Positions 35,692-46,929 of a DNA stretch of 64,000 bases are shown here, piece after piece. The notes under the pieces were generated by a model. It worked only from the letters and a program-made list of their open reading frames with translations, was not told the DNA's origin and ran no database searches. Source of the DNA: Elmis aenea (lineage: Eukaryota; Arthropoda; Insecta; Coleoptera; Elmidae). Position numbers and translations under genes: made by a program. Location: assembly GCA_947652605.1 (NCBI GenBank), contig OX393576.1, positions 57,760,966 through 57,824,965 on the forward strand, written 5' to 3'. Positions within the stretch are counted from its first letter, which is position 1. The number at the start of each line of letters is the position of its first letter.

Positions 35692-36335
35692 TACAAGGTG
35701 GCCTATTTTCGATGCCCGTACACCCTGTACGGTTATTATCAGAGATAAAAAAAAACTAAGTACTTAGTCCCAATCTCTTTTTTTGAGAGAAATTCATTGT
35801 CGTAAACAGATTTTTGATATCTTTTTTAATTTTCGAAATACAGCCAAAAACCGATTTTTGGCAATTTTCAAAAATGTTAAATATCTCGCTTAAACGAAAA
35901 GATACAAAAAAACATTAATGACATTTTTGGAATGGTTTTTTTGTCCTTAATAAGAAAGCGATGTTCAATTGTTTTTTACTCATATCAATACCGATGTATT
36001 ACACCTAACTTTCTTATTTTAAATGGCAACCATAAGCAAATTATATATTTTTGAAAAGCTCAAAAAATAAGCTTTCGATCCATGCCAAAGCCAACTATGG
36101 TTGCCATTTAAAATAAGAAAGTTAGGTGTAATATATCGGTATTGATATGAGTAAAAAACAATTAAACGTCGCTATCTTATTAAGGACAAAAAACCATGCC
36201 AAAAATGTCTTCAATGTTTTTTTGTATCTTTTCGTTTAAGCGAGATATTTAACGTTTTTGAAAATTGAAAAAAATCGGTTTTTGGCTATATTTCGAAAAT
36301 TAAAAAAGATATCAAAAATCTGTTTACGGCAAAAA
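35692..36335. mobile_element. foldback element, right end missing
   Basis: Left end TACAAGGTGGCCTATTTTCG. The left arm runs to about 36040 and its complement returns from about 36085 to 36335 (landmarks AATTTTCGAAATA, GATATTTAAC, CTAACTTTCTTATTTTAAAT). The outer part of the right arm is lost. Same family as the complete copy at 59408-60641. Confidence 0.85.
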
Positions 36336-36500
36336 TTACTACAAGAACTAGCTTTCGAACAATCATAGAGATGATTTCTAAGATTTTGGGCGGAAATTAA
36401 GAATTTAATCATAAAAATTCGGTTGCTTAAAGCTCCAACGGAGCCGTCAAACATCGGCTCTCTATATACAAATAATGATGCTGGTTAGTTACCGAAGTTA

Positions 36501-36918
36501 TGGGTAGTTCACACGGTGACATTTAAAAGTCGGGACTTTTATGTCACCGTGTGAACTATTAAAAGTCGCGACTTTTAAAGTCACGCAGTCGCGACATCGA
36601 TTTGACAGTTCGGCATTTGACGTAAGCCTATCATACTTTTATATTTTGACATAACAGACAAGTAGGTTAGGTTAACCTAACCCAATATACATTTGTTTGT
36701 CATCGATTTCGAATTTATCATGTCCCCAATAGATGTTTCAACGATTTTAGAGCATTATGAACAAATAACAACTTCAAAATAATTAGTTGCTCTACAACAC
36801 TCGATGCTGCAATTACAAGAGCGGCCATTTTTATTTTGAAGTCGCGACTTTGAATTTGGGTAGTTCACACGGTGACATTTAAAGTCGCGACTTTAAATGT
36901 CACCGTGTGAACTACCCA
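36501..36918. mobile_element. PIF/Harbinger-like MITE, 418 bp
   Basis: Ends TGGGTAGTTCACACGGTGAC and its complement, flanked on both sides by TTA (36498-36500, 36919-36921), the TWA target typical of PIF/Harbinger. Each end is itself a palindrome, with AAAGTCGCGACTTT-type centres. The interior holds GGTTAGGTTAACCTAACC and a short frame (MSPIDVSTILEHYEQ) of uncertain meaning. Confidence 0.88.
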
Positions 36919-36921
36919 TTA

Positions 36922-37788
36922 GTCATTTGCTAAATTTTGAGGACTGTACGGAACACGGAACTGGTCTGAAGACTTGCACTATTTTTAAGTTAATAGGCTT
37001 TAACACCTTCAATAAGTTCTTGTTATTTTTGTTATTTTTGTTCGTTGGTAGCTCTGTAAAATTTATTCTAAATATTTTAATAGCTGCCCAAATTTTTAAT
37101 CAAAAATTATCAGCCATTGAGGAAAATGATTAGAACGTATAAAATTAAGTTGGGTGGCGTAATGTAACATTTGTGACCACATAAAAAATTATGCTTCGAA
37201 GTAAAAACGTATAAATGTGTTGACAGCTAAATTAATTCGAAAAGATAAGTTTTACGTAAATGAAAGTAAAAATTTAGGATAGAATTAGAATTTTTTTGTA
37301 AATAAAAACCCTCAATTATTTTTATATTATCTTATAGTTAATAAGCTGTGATTACCTCAAAGTGAAATTTCGCTACAGGTGCCGTATTACGCTATACTAA
37401 ACTATACATGCCAAGAAACTTTTGACAGTTACCACCACATTAATACACTCTTATCTACATATAATTTGAAAGCCCCAGATATAGTTCAAGAAGATAAAAG
37501 GGTCGAATTTTATGCGCATTAAACGATAATATCGTACATACACAGCATAAATGGCAGCAAATAACACCAGCATGCTGTGTATGTACAGTTCTTAAAAAAT
37601 ACGGATTTTTAGTGGCATAATAGTGAAAATTTTGCCGATTAACTGTTCTGGTTGATAGTTCATACAAATTGTTTTGAATTTTTAAAGGCTACTACCGATA
37701 TTTTAGGTAAAATACTAGCAAATAATCATAAGAAACGAAATAACTTTAAAAATATTATATTTAGACATAAAACATGCTTAACCACTTT
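36922..37788. other. no gene recognised; one strong hairpin
   Basis: The frames at 36897 and 37455 have no motif. The hairpin at 37534-37586 is listed separately. Confidence 0.45.
37534..37586. ncRNA. perfect 15-bp hairpin, possible small-RNA precursor
   Basis: GTACATACACAGCAT (37534-37548) and ATGCTGTGTATGTAC (37572-37586) are exact inverted repeats with a 23-nt loop. Stem and loop size are at the short end for a microRNA precursor. Equally it may be a small MITE core. Called only as a candidate. Confidence 0.25.
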
Positions 37789-38330
37789 GAAAGATAATTA
37801 AATTTTCTAAAAGAAAATTTAAAAATATATAGGGTGTTCCATTTAAAAAAAAATGACTTACATGCGTTTAAAGTTTAGCGAAGTGGACCGAGTAAAACGA
37901 ACACCCTGTATATTATTTTAAAAGTTTAACCAATCAACAATCACTATGACACTATTGTCTAATAAATCACCAGAGTAAATTGCTCTGGTGTTGTTATGTT
38001 AATAAATATAAATATTTTTATAAAGGTCCACATCTGTCAAAATTTTCAAAAAAACGGTAATAACTCAAAAACGGTTCATTTTAGACATAAATAACCTATA
38101 ATATTTTTGAAAGAGAATTTAATTTTACATCCAAAAATTACAAAATATACAGGGTGTTTCATATAAAAAAACAATGTGTGGTATCAGAGCGCAAAAACAA
38201 AACACTGTGTATAGTTGAAAATAATTTTAGTTTATGTAGCAAATGATTACAAACAAGTTTTATATTCAACTTTTTTTAATATTATCACTAATAACAGAGC
38301 TATCGAATAATTCGTCTTGGCTGGGACACC
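37789..38330. repeat. dispersed dimeric repeat, copy 2
   Basis: Same order of blocks as 12130-12830. The unit seems to repeat after about 326 bp (GAAAGATAATTAAATTTT at 37789 and GAAAGAGAATTTAATTTT at about 38115, each followed by ATA(T/C)AGGGTGTT(C/T)CAT), so the element is a diverged tandem dimer. Small inverted ends (AGGGTGTTCC...GAACACCCTGTAT) sit within each monomer. Confidence 0.65.
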
Positions 38331-39106
38331 CTTATAGATAGAAGATATAAACAAGATTAAAAATCACAACATACGCTATTTATGGAACAAATTTTAAACA
38401 TATTATATGCAATAAAAGAAAAAGTATTAATACACAAGACACAACTTTAGACTAATCTTTACGATATTTACAACAATAACGGAGACACATTATAAATATG
38501 ACAAAAAAAATACTTTTTTCTAATAACTCAAAAACCGGAAATGATAGAATATTTTTGAGAACGGTTCTGAGTTTGTCTATAAATACTGCACATTTTTGGT
38601 AACTTAACCGTTTCTCTATCTTGTATATTAAACGAGATACCCACAGCGTTCTCAAAAAAATAGAGTATTTAAAATCACTAAAATTTATTCAATTTTCGTC
38701 AAAAATCATCGGATGAGGTGAGGTGTGCTTAACCCCAAATTGAACAATAATAATTATAACCCAAGATCATTGACGTTTTTCGATGCCTAAACAATTTAAA
38801 AATGTAATGGAGAAAATGACTAAAAATTTTATGGTAAATCGTTCTTTAATCTTCATTTGACTTTCTAAAAAAGTAATTTTTGCTATATCAAATTCGAAAT
38901 TTCCTATAAAAAGTAAGAGTTTAAAATTTATTTTTCATTGTGCAAGGTTATTATGCCCATAATTCTCCGAAATTCATATTATCGCTAACAATTAGCATCC
39001 ATTTGCAAGTCAAAAGTAATAATTTAAAAAAGGGGACTTTTTTGTTATTTTGTATGAATAAATCACATTGTATTATACTTTTTAATTATTGCAATGGACA
39101 CAGAAA
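38331..39106. other. no gene recognised
   Basis: AT-rich, with a minus-strand 67-codon frame (38452) lacking motifs. Confidence 0.4.
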
Positions 39107-39600
39107 TTTGTTGTAGGTCATGTATAATAAACAACTGATAAACATAATAATGTTTTGCAAAAAATTAATTTTAAATTTTATAAAAAAATATTGTCATTCG
39201 TGCAATTTATATTTAATGTGAATATAAATAACGAATATTGTACATAGCATTGGAGAAAATAGTATGTCAGAAAAGCCTATGAAGCGCGAATAGTAGAGAA
39301 AGCCGAAAGAGGAGACCAAGGAAAACCTTAACTGAAGAGTTAAAAGAAGCTGTTACGAACAGAGGGATCCTGTGGAGTAGAATTAGAGGGTTGGCTTAAG
39401 ATAGAAAGAGATAAAGCGTCGTACAAACAGAAACCACATACGTAACTTTAAAAAGACGGAATACTCTTCCTGTCAACAAATTTGTTGTAGGTCATGCATA
39501 ATAAGAAAAGTTAATTTTCCTAAAAGCATAATTTGCATATATTACAAATGGAAAAAACTGTTATCGTTGCAATTTATTACTAATTTGAATATTTCTCATG
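39107..39600. repeat. ~370-bp-spaced direct duplication upstream of the peptide gene
   Basis: AATTTGTTGTAGGTCATG occurs at about 39110 and 39480, followed in both places by TATAATAA/CATAATAA, then related AT-rich sequence with ATATT-GTCATTCGTGCAATTTAT versus CTGTTATCGTTGCAATTTAT. The space between holds a non-LTR coding tail (39285-39430), suggesting a small insertion in one unit. Confidence 0.55.
39285..39430 (+). pseudogene. non-LTR retrotransposon C-terminal tail
   Basis: One frame reads RRPRKTLTEELKEAVTNRG, then LWSRIRGLA, stop, DRKR. This matches the RGRPRKTW...A...RG...W...LAQDRKRWR tail found at the end of many RTE/CR1-like endonuclease-reverse transcriptase proteins in animals. About 35 codons only, with one internal stop. 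Confidence 0.55.
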
Positions 39601-39630
39601 AATTATGTGAAGGTTTCAGACTTAGCGCTT

Positions 39631-39712
39631 GTATAAGAGCTGTGGTTAAACTGCATAGTCTCAAAGTTTAAAACAGTTTTTCACTGCAAACAAGCTTATT
39701 CATCAAGAAAAG
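39631..39712 (+). promoter_or_regulatory. possible TATA box and non-coding first exon of the peptide gene
   Basis: GTATAAGA at 39631 could be a TATA element. About 75 bp downstream CAAGAAAAG|GTAAGAGT is a strong splice donor (exon end 39712). It could be joined to the acceptor TTTTGTTCCAG at 41072-41082, right before the ATG of the peptide gene. An alternative donor (AATATCAAG|GTAAGAATA) lies at about 40824. Transcript data would be needed to choose. Confidence 0.35.
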
Positions 39713-41082
39713 GTAAGAGTTACATGTTTTTTTTTTTTTTTTAAATATAACTATTTACTGTGTGGTTGTTCATGATTAGAGATAGTTATTGTTTCTTAAT
39801 GAAAAACCAAACTATTTTGGTGTCTCTAAACCTTTCAGCTCGAAAAACAATACAAAACAAGTTAACAATCATTGTTATCATTAAATGTTTGACATATTAG
39901 TTACTCCGAAAGTTTAATTATTTTAAAGAATATTTGTAATATCGACTGGATATGAAATTGGTCTCTTAGGGTAAAAAAAAACAAACAGCATTTGACTTTA
40001 GAATTCTTTGTTAAATTATCGTTCCAACTGTATGTAACTAGAGTCGTCAGATGTTTACTATTTGAGAGGACAGTCGGCTATTTTAAATTATTATTTTCAA
40101 ATAAATGAAACTATTTCATTTCTTTAATTAGATAAAGAATATTTTTTTAGTTAAATTGTGAATCGTCGATTAGGGGTTTTTATTATGACAAATATTGAAT
40201 CTATTAGGGAACAAAACAAAAATTGTTTCAATACATCCCTTGTCCCACTCTTCAACTAATATTTTAGAAGTCATCTGACCACCATATATGTAACAGGCAA
40301 TCAGTTGTTTTAAAATTGCCGCATATTAACGAAAAATGAAAAACGAGATAAACGAGACATTTAAAATTGATTATTTTTAAAGTATATGGCCTCGTGAAAT
40401 ATAAAAATGTTTTACATTGCAAAAGACAATAAATGTGAAGTTGCTGTAAAAAATTTAATTCTTATAATTTTTTGTTTGCTTTACGAACACATATATATTT
40501 TTAATTCATACTGTAGTTTTTTAAACAAATAAAATTTCAAGATAAGTAACTTTATTTAAAAATCACATTTTTTTAATCCGACCAATTAAAAAATTAACAT
40601 GCAATCTCTTCGTCAGTAGCAATCTTATTTATTATAAGAAAAATACAAAATAAATTGCTTCTGGTTAAGAGTGAGAAAGGAGTCTTGAAATTGGTCTAGC
40701 ATTTCTGCAAAAGATGTGTTGAATTAAAACTTACTCAGATTTATGAATTATACTCATTGACCAAAGACTTTATGGATTAAAATTTTGTTTAAGGTAACAT
40801 TATGAAAATGACAAAATATCAAGGTAAGAATAATTTCTACTTGCACAGATGCACAGTACACAAAAATGCTCCTTAAAAATGTAAAGTTACTTGAATGATA
40901 TTTTAAAATTAAGATAGTATTTTCGAGAAAAATAAAAAGTAATTGAAATAATTCCGTTTTTACTACGCATGTTATTTTTATTGTAAGCGTACTAAAGAAA
41001 TTTAAATTATCTTACGAAGTCGGTACAAAATTTATGTTTAATTGGTTAACTTCTTTTTAATTTGCTAAATATTTTGTTCCAG

Positions 41083-41351
41083 ATGAGGTTCTTCATTTTC
41101 TTCTTCCTTGCAACTTTCTTTATCGCTATGGTAGTAGCCCAAACAGTCGGTAATTAAAATACGATTTTTTTGTTGTTCGCTATAATATTAGGTAACGTTC
41201 CTACACATTGTTATTTGTAGTCACATGCCCAAACAACTCATGCAGAACGGCATGTATTACAGAAAAAAAGTGTGAAGAATTTGAATGCAAAAGAATTAAT
41301 GGAAGAATAAGGTGCGAGTGTGATGATTGTCCAGGTGGTGGTGATGATTAA
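41083..41351 (+). CDS. small secreted eight-cysteine peptide (two coding exons)
   Basis: Coding exons 41083-41149 and 41221-41351, joined across a 71-bp GT-AG intron (donor CG|GTAATT, acceptor TTTGTAG|TC) that splits a codon, give a 65-residue protein. Residues 1-19 form a clear signal peptide (Phe/Ile/Leu-rich core ending V-V-A). The mature part of about 46 residues has eight cysteines spaced C-x4-C-x3-C-x5-C-x4-C-x8-C-x1-C-x2-C, then a Gly/Asp-rich tail. CxxxC followed by CxC recalls the cysteine-stabilised alpha-beta fold of defensins and some arthropod toxins, but the spacing between them is unusual and I do not recognise the family. The start follows a splice acceptor directly. AATAAA signals lie at 41460-41470. 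It is probably secreted into haemolymph, saliva or venom; function is unassigned. Confidence 0.78.
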
Positions 41352-41413
41352 CTAAGACCAATAAGTTACACGGATCAATATGAAATAATGGACTATAGGA
41401 GTATTACTTAATA

Positions 41414-41458
41414 GCACAGCACCCAGCACAGCACCCTGCACAACACAGCACAGCACAG
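41414..41458. repeat. AGCAC microsatellite in the 3' UTR
   Basis: Repeats of AGCAC and CACAGCACAG immediately before the poly-A signal of the peptide gene. Confidence 0.75.
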
Positions 41459-41459
41459 C

Positions 41460-41470
41460 AATAAAATAAA
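41460..41470 (+). terminator. overlapping AATAAA polyadenylation signals
   Basis: Two AATAAA hexamers (41460-41465 and 41465-41470) about 110 bp after the stop of the peptide gene. Confidence 0.6.
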
Positions 41471-41471
41471 G

Positions 41472-41981
41472 TTATGCTTATCATGAAAATTATGCTAATA
41501 ATGAAAATTATATCTACATAAATAATAAACGTAACTTTAAAAAAATTTAGTTTTTGTGGACATTTAATTTTATGTTTATATTTATCGGTACTCAATTTTC
41601 AGCTCTCTACTCAAATAGTATTACACACATAAAAGCGCCAGAAATTCAAACTTATACTGAAATACAAATATTGTATCTAATTTTAATTAAAAAAGAGACT
41701 AAAATGATTAAACTAAGCAAAAATTGTCATTAACGACTGAAAAAATGTGCCTTTGAGATAAAACGTTAATTATTTGGCATACAAATACATTGTAATAAAT
41801 CAGTAATTAATTTGGAGTATGCACAAGTGAGATTACCTGCAGTACAAAAACAGAATATTCAAGTCGTTTAGCAAGACTTCTAGGTCTTATTTAGATGAAT
41901 TTGCGTTTGGATGGTGAAATAATAAATGCCTTAAGGTTTTTTTTTATTGATGAATTGAGAAAAATTATATATACACGTCTT
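41472..41981. other. no gene recognised
   Basis: AT-rich sequence between the peptide gene and the piggyBac element. No open frame of note. Confidence 0.45.
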
Positions 41982-41985
41982 TTAA

Positions 41986-43119
41986 CTCTTACAGGCATGG
42001 TGGTACACGTTATGTACCACCATTTTTGTTACCAATGCTTCATGGTGGTACTGAAATTGTACCACCTAATTTAATATTTCTGCTGTTCTGCACGATCGCT
42101 TAAAAACTGTACCACCTATTCCAATATGTACTGACATAACGTAACTTTACGCTGCAGGTCAGAACCCGATAGAAATTGCTTGCATTGATTGTCTGTCAAC
42201 TCATTTTAGTTGTATTTTGGACCCCAGTAAAGTGTACAAAAATAATTTGTTGTAATTAGTGTAATTTTAACATAAAATAATTGTGTTTATGTTAAATCTG
42301 TCTGCTTGTGATATGGTTTACACTTGACATTGTTTTCATATTTAAAATAAGTTTTTCTTGTGTTTATTTGACAATAATTTGGTGGTACGTTATTTGTACC
42401 ACTGTGAACATTCAAACAAATAATCACTATTAAAATCATTATACAATTTAGAAGACTTGCCATTTAAATTGAAAGGATTAATTTCTTGCGAAAATTGAAG
42501 ATATTCCGACTGACCAAGAATCTATAATTGGTGAACTAGATGATACAGAGCAGGTAAATAAGGAAAGGGAAGTTAATTTAGAAATGGATACTTTAGAAAC
42601 TTATCAAAATTATTCTGATTAGTCAGATTCTGATAACAATATGCCACTGTCATTTTACAAAAATACAAGTAATAACATTCAGGAGGCACCCAGCTTGACG
42701 AATCTTTGACTAGCTGCTGTTCTGGCCAGTTTGAATATTATGCTGGAATTACAGATATTGTTTATCAAGTTACTGATCCTACACCTTATAAAATATTTAG
42801 TTTACTGTTAACCGAAAAAAATTATTGAAAATATAGTTTTTCAAACAAATCTGTACGCACAAAGAAGTAAAATAAAAGAAAATATTACAATTTGTGATAA
42901 ATCAAGCTACTCAAAATTTTGCATTACAGGCATAGTGGTACATAGGGTGTACCACCTCACCAGGAGTTGCTGAACCCGACGAGGATGCTAAAACATATAT
43001 TTTTCTTTTTTATTCTGCATCCTCTTTCAAATGCATTTAGTTTCGTTGTTAATAAATAATTTTTAATTTTGTGTGCAGCACGGGCAAAAATATGTCTGCT
43101 TTTTATGTGCCTGTAAGAG
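41986..43119. mobile_element. piggyBac element, internally deleted
   Basis: TTAA|CTCTTACAGGCA at 41982-41997 and TGCCTGTAAGAG|TTAA at 43108-43123 are perfect 12-bp inverted ends on TTAA targets. A GGTGGTACACGTTATGTACC hairpin follows the left end. A related TACAGGCATAGTGGTACA block recurs at about 42946. About 480 bp of transposase N-terminal coding sequence is left inside. Confidence 0.93.
42480..42965 (+). pseudogene. piggyBac transposase, N-terminal fragment
   Basis: Plus-strand frames give an acidic N-terminus (IEDIPTDQESIIGELDD and DSDNNMPLSFYKN). Then YKIFSLLL-type and IIENIVFQTNLYAQ segments follow, the latter a recognisable conserved block (F...I..IVxxTNLYA) just before the catalytic domain of piggyBac transposases. 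Several stops (for example at 42618) and frame changes break it. The catalytic Asp blocks are absent. It lies inside the TTAA-flanked element at 41986-43119. Confidence 0.8.
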
Positions 43120-43123
43120 TTAA

Positions 43124-44318
43124 ATCTAATCCTAGAATAAATAATACGGAAATAGGAAAGTGCTCATCCTTACATATGTGACGCCCTGTGGTGTTATATC
43201 ACTTATATTTAAATGAGTAACATGGAACAAATACTGACGCATGGGTTACTAGAACATGTTGTAACACTTCAGAAGCGCCATGCTATAAGTATTTCAACTG
43301 CAGTAAAACACATTAATGTTAAAATATTACGACCATAGTTTGGAGTGTACAACTGTTGTCAGTGTTTGGATTTTGTCCATCGACAAACGATTAGTTGACC
43401 AATTTGCACATCATAAATAGGACACACTAGGTACTTATAAAATACGTTCTTATGGAAAATAAGGATATCATATACTTAAGTACAACTTTGTCTGATTTCA
43501 AGGACCTTGTACCTCTTACCATTTATAGGATTCCTATAGCGCCCTGCGTGTTTTGCACTCTGTATATTTCAATCCCTATCAGCAAGTGCAACAGGTTACA
43601 AATACTTATATTGTTGGAATATCTAGAGCATGTTTTGAACGTGAATAATGTACATGATTAGTGACACATGTTTGCTAATACCTGATAGTGTCTGATCAAT
43701 CACAACATAATTCCTTATCAGCGTCATTTTTCTCCATTTAGGAGTTAATAGTGTCGGGAATGATTTAGTTTACGACCAAGTCGCCGGAACATCCGCGGCC
43801 GGCTGATATGTCGCGGTCTCGAGGGAAACTACATTGATTTATTATGAACCCAAAACTACCGCAAACACAAATCAAACAGTTTGATTTACGGCTCCAATAA
43901 CGTATATCTTCATTAACTTTTTGTATTCTGCATACTGCAACTTTATTCCCTTTGTACAAGTCGATTTAGATGTTAGCGCGATCGGGCGATATTAATTTTC
44001 CGGGGTTGTAAAACAAACCCGGCAGTTTGTATAAATTTTTTTTATTCATAAATTAATTGATTTGGTAACTGTGGGTGAGTACCTACATTATACACGGGGG
44101 GCTTTCAAAATCGACGTATTTAGAGTGGCCCACCGGTAAAAAACGGTGTTGCCTCCTATGCATTATTAATGGTAGATAACATATTTTGTTTAAAGTAAAA
44201 TCTAATTATCATTTTTTTTTAAGAAATTCAAGTAACGGAAAACTGATCACTTGCAAATACAGGACATAAAGATGGTATTTGATGGTCAATGAATTTAGCT
44301 GGGAAGTTCAACACGATG
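43124..44318. other. no gene recognised
   Basis: Short frames at 43452 and 43765 have no motifs. No element ends were supported. Confidence 0.45.
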
Positions 44319-44322
44319 TTAA

Positions 44323-44914
44323 CCCTAGAAGCCCAATCTACGTCATTTTGACGTACACTCCAACACATATTCGCGATCTCTTTCGCATGCTTGCTTAGAT
44401 TGCCGTGACCATCCGAGCCAACTAGATACATGCCCAAAGCTAACAGGAGACAGCAGTCTCGCTTTGATAAGTGCCGCCATTTTGTTGTTATCGCAATCTT
44501 CACGTCGTTATGACGTATGTTTGGGCTTTGTTAACTTTTGCACTTTTCGAATTTTCTGAATTATATTTGACTTAAGTGATTTATGTTTGATAAGAGTTGA
44601 TTAGTTTTTCATAAAAAAATATAAATAGTTGATTTTTGTAAACAATTTGTAGTATATAAGAAAAAATTACAAGGATCTCAGTTTTCGTGCCATTTTTTGT
44701 TTGTTTAATTAAAGTGAACATTTCAGAGTTTAAATAAACTATATTTTTTCTAAATTTCTGTTTTTTTATTTACATAGAAAGTATTTTACATAAACAATAC
44801 AAAAAACTAGTATTTGCAGTAAAGTTTATTTAGATAGAGCTCTTTTATAATTGTACGTCGTTTTGACGTATGATTGGGCTTTATAGCCTCAAAAATATGA
44901 TTGGGCTTCTGGGT
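44323..44914. mobile_element. piggyBac-type MITE, 592 bp
   Basis: TTAA|CCCTAGAAGCCCAATC on the left and GATTGGGCTTCTGGGT|TTAA on the right are inverted ends (14/16) on TTAA. Three TACGTC-NTTNT-GACGTA hairpins occur at about 44340, 44503 and 44857. An inner GGGCTTTGTTAA at about 44523 looks like a second right end, so the element may be a longer derivative of a 200-bp unit. Non-coding. Confidence 0.88.
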
Positions 44915-44918
44915 TTAA

Positions 44919-45365
44919 GATGTTGAAGACGAATTAATCCTGGTATAAAAGCTTCTGAATCTGAAGATGATTTAAAAGTATGATTGAAAAGTATTATTTA
45001 AAGATAACCCTATAAATCCAGATATATTACCTAGCGCCAAAAATAAAACGAAAAAAATAATGGACTTTAGTTACTGCAAAGTAAAATCTAAAATGGAATA
45101 GCAAACTAAAGGCAACCTGTTGCTGTTTACAAAACTTTATTGTTAAAATTACAAGATTAAAATCAGTAATATTTTTGTTAGTTGCGTTTTGAAATATTTT
45201 TTTAAGACTTAATTTTATTCAGAATGATTTATACTAAAAAGTTTCCTAACAGCGACCAATAGTCTGCAGCAGCGTTTCCCTAATTAGGTTCCACTGAATC
45301 CTGGGGTTCTGCGAATAAATAGAAGTTTCGGTAAAAAATGGTAAAAAAAAATTCATAAACATATT
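44919..45365. other. no gene recognised
   Basis: AT-rich between two mobile elements; nothing supported. Confidence 0.45.
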
Positions 45366-46525
45366 TAGGGTAAGGTGGGGCTTGTTGAAACACAAAATTC
45401 GTTTGTTGATGTAACTTTTTTGGTATTCATCAAAAAAAAAAAAGTACATATAAAAAATGACACCTACTGATGTATTTCATAAGAAGTTGAATTAATTCTT
45501 GTTAGAAAACCAAACTTAAAAAGTAAGCAGCTATTTTGTAACAGAAACCAAATGTTTCAAAGTGCCCCATGACTGGGGTTGGTTAAAACATTCACAATTT
45601 TCGCAAGGAGTACAATGAAACCCTACTTTATTTTGAGAAATAGTTAAAGAATATTTTTCATTCTGTTTTAGAACAATATTTAATTAATGAATAGTTAATT
45701 AATTAACAGATGCAATATCTTCCATTAGAGGAAAGGGGAACTTTTCCTACAATAGGAAATTTCAAAGTCACGTTCTTAGTCCATTTTTCTAATAATGTTT
45801 CCAACATAAGAAAAATGTTTTTTTTATAATAATATTCCACCAGAACAAAGTCACTAATTTAAAAATGTTTTAAATCGACGCCAAAACCTTCTGGCAAATT
45901 TTTACTAACTGAATGGAATGTATAAAAAAACATTAACCTTCTAACGAAGTATCTGACCATTAAACAAGCCATAAATTTATTTTTATGAGATCTTTATGAT
46001 TTAAATAGATTTTTTCTAAAAAAAAAAACTTTTTATTTGATTTGTGTTTTTTCTTCACTTTGTCTTTAATTTTGATGCCAATAGTTTTTAAAACAGTTTT
46101 GTAAAGTTCAAGTTTTAAAATTAACATAATTAAAAGTTTAAATTGATAGAATTGGTGTAGAATAATCCATGTCAACCTGCCCCATTATTTTTGTTTCAAC
46201 GTACCTCACCTCGTCAAACTGAACAAACTAACTTTGAAACTTGACCAATGATATGTTTTACGAAAATTGAAACAACACAAAGTAATAAATAGATGTAATG
46301 GCATTGTATGCCCTTTAAACAATATTAGTACCTACTACACACAGAATGGTAAACTATTATTAAAATTTGCAAAAAATTTACTTTTATGTATATGTCCAAT
46401 ACTCTACCAAATAACGACAGCGATGGTAAATTTCAAAATAACACCACGTGATGGGCATATTGAGAGGAGCAAAATTCATTTTGTTTTACTGTGCCCCATG
46501 TTTCAACGTGCCCCACCTTACCCTA
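45366..46525. mobile_element. TIR element TAGGGTAAGGTGGGGC, 1.16 kb, non-coding
   Basis: Left end TAGGGTAAGGTGGGGCTTGT and complement of right end TAGGGTAAGGTGGGGCACGT continue into GTTGAAACA on both sides. Internal GTGCCCCATG and CCTGCCCCATT copies repeat the terminal theme. The terminal TA suggests a TA target. No transposase was recognised. Confidence 0.85.
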
Positions 46526-46758
46526 CTTAATAGTTTAGCATAAAAACACAGTGAGTCAATTTCTCATTTAAAATTTATTAGGAGTCAGTTACAATCAAAC
46601 ACTGAAAACGAAAAAAAAAACCTAAACAAAAACGAAAAAAAAACTGACTAAATTTACCGATATTTTATTGAGAACCAAAGCGGAAACCAAATTTTAACGA
46701 TTCGTTTAAGATTGCAAAATACTAACATAAATTCAAAACGGCACTTGTTAAATTCTTA

Positions 46759-46916
46759 GGCCCGATTGGATAGGAGTTAAACTTGAGATTAACCCCGGCG
46801 TTAAGCCAAGTTAACCCTAGAACTAGGCAAGGTTGCAGCATAGTTGGCGCTGATGTTGCCTAGTTTTGGGGATTAACTCGTATTTTAGCACCATTGTTAC
46901 TTTGTGCAATCTGGCC
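46759..46916. mobile_element. small MITE (GGCC-GATTG ends)
   Basis: Left GGCCCGATTGGATAGGAGTT and complement of right GGCCAGATTGCACAAAG share the terminal 10 bp with one mismatch. Inner AACTAGGCAA and TTGCCTAGTT, GATTAACCCC and GGGGATTAAC make a foldback. Superfamily uncertain. Confidence 0.6.
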
Positions 46917-46929
46917 ATAGGTAGATATT

